A DNA stretch of 6,073 nucleotides from Treponema sp. (GTDB lineage Bacteria; Spirochaetota; Spirochaetia; Treponematales; Treponemataceae): positions 1-6,073 of the forward strand of contig JAEDCT010000049.1 of assembly GCA_016294035.1 (NCBI GenBank), read 5' to 3'. The notes below the pieces were generated by a model. The model did no database searches and was not told where the DNA came from. It worked only from the letters and a program-made list of their open reading frames with translations. Positions 5,757 through 6,073 of this stretch are shown here, piece by piece. Position 1 is the first letter of the stretch. Every line of letters begins with the position of its first letter. Made by a program: the position numbers and the translations under genes.

Positions 5757-6073
5757 CTACCAAGCTTCAATTCTTGAACCAAGATTGTTTGGAACACCAA
5801 CAAGCTGAATATCAAATTTAAGAGATGGTTCAATCCATTCACTTGCATTATGAATTCTAAACGAAAGTGTCCAACCATTATCGCAGACTATTTGAATTGT
5901 ATTTGCAGAATCTTTCTTAAAATCCATTTTAAGAATTTCTGTTGGCATTTTAAGACGAGTTATTTTATACATTTCTTTCTGTACTTTTGTTGAAAGCCCA
6001 AGTGTTCCATAAATATTGAACGGCTTTACTTCTGTTGTTCGTTCTTTTGTGTGCTTAATTACTTTATAGAAGT
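5757..6073 (-). CDS. Partial: C-terminal part of a probable HaeIII-type restriction endonuclease
   Basis: The stop is TAG at 5757-5759, and the frame stays open past the right edge of the window, so about 104 C-terminal residues are visible and the start is outside. An internal ATG at 5972 is probably not the real start, since the frame upstream of it is open and coding-like (IYGTLGLSTKV precedes it). The most diagnostic block is DNGWTLSFRIHNAS followed after a few residues by EPSLKFDIQLVGVP. From memory this resembles the C-terminal end of HaeIII-family type II restriction enzymes, which cut short palindromic DNA and pair with a cytosine methyltransferase. That assignment is recognition of a motif, not a search result. 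The catalytic core would lie mostly beyond the edge. The base composition is very AT-rich compared with ppdK. A partner methyltransferase, if any, would be expected beyond 6073. Confidence 0.6.
   Translation of the reverse strand, partial: FYKVIKHTKERTTEVKPFNIYGTLGLSTKVQKEMYKITRLKMPTEILKMDFKKDSANTIQIVCDNGWTLSFRIHNASEWIEPSLKFDIQLVGVPNNLGSRIEAW

Noticed and set aside
1..6073. CRISPR array, tRNA or rRNA genes, complete insertion sequence, retron or phage genes.
   Set aside because: No regularly spaced repeats with spacers, no cloverleaf-like segment, and no transposase, reverse transcriptase or integrase frame were seen.

Overview
The window is an AT-rich bacterial segment with three complete, confidently identified genes on the plus strand, followed by a right-hand third that looks like accessory DNA read from the minus strand. 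The organism is most likely a gut- or rumen-type spirochaete of the genus Treponema, or another low-GC anaerobe. This rests on overall composition, the pairing of a stand-alone AICAR transformylase with a pyruvate,phosphate dikinase, and general resemblance. No rRNA or other taxonomic marker is present, so it is inference.

Layout. Positions 1-142 are a short leader with a weak candidate promoter. Positions 143-1315 encode a stand-alone AICAR formyltransferase of purine synthesis, which lacks the IMP cyclohydrolase half of classical PurH. After a 104-bp gap holding a near-consensus sigma-70 promoter and a strong Shine-Dalgarno site, 1420-4302 encodes pyruvate,phosphate dikinase (ppdK), with strong codon bias. 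This PPDK has a roughly 70-residue Ala/Lys/Pro-rich C-terminal extension resembling a histone H1 or HU tail. The gap from 4303 to 4511 is unusually structured. It holds a perfect 14-bp AT palindrome, two copies of a 22-nt hairpin flanking a GC-rich hairpin, and a strong intrinsic terminator. A PHP-family histidinol-phosphatase (hisK-like) follows at 4512-5297. A TATAAT box ends 6 nt before its ATG, which suggests a leaderless transcript.

From 5298 to the right edge the genes are on the minus strand. An N-terminally truncated BrnT-type toxin remnant (5310-5510) meets hisK tail to tail. About 250 bp without a recognisable gene follows (5511-5756). Then comes the C-terminal part of a protein resembling HaeIII-type restriction endonucleases (5757 to the edge), whose remainder lies outside the window.

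The left two thirds are core metabolism: purine synthesis, PPi/ATP-linked PEP-pyruvate interconversion, and histidine synthesis or a related phosphatase. Each gene appears to have its own expression signals rather than forming one operon. The features most worth following up are the basic tail on PPDK, the repeated-hairpin 3' region of ppdK, the possible leaderless hisK, and the decayed toxin next to a restriction gene.
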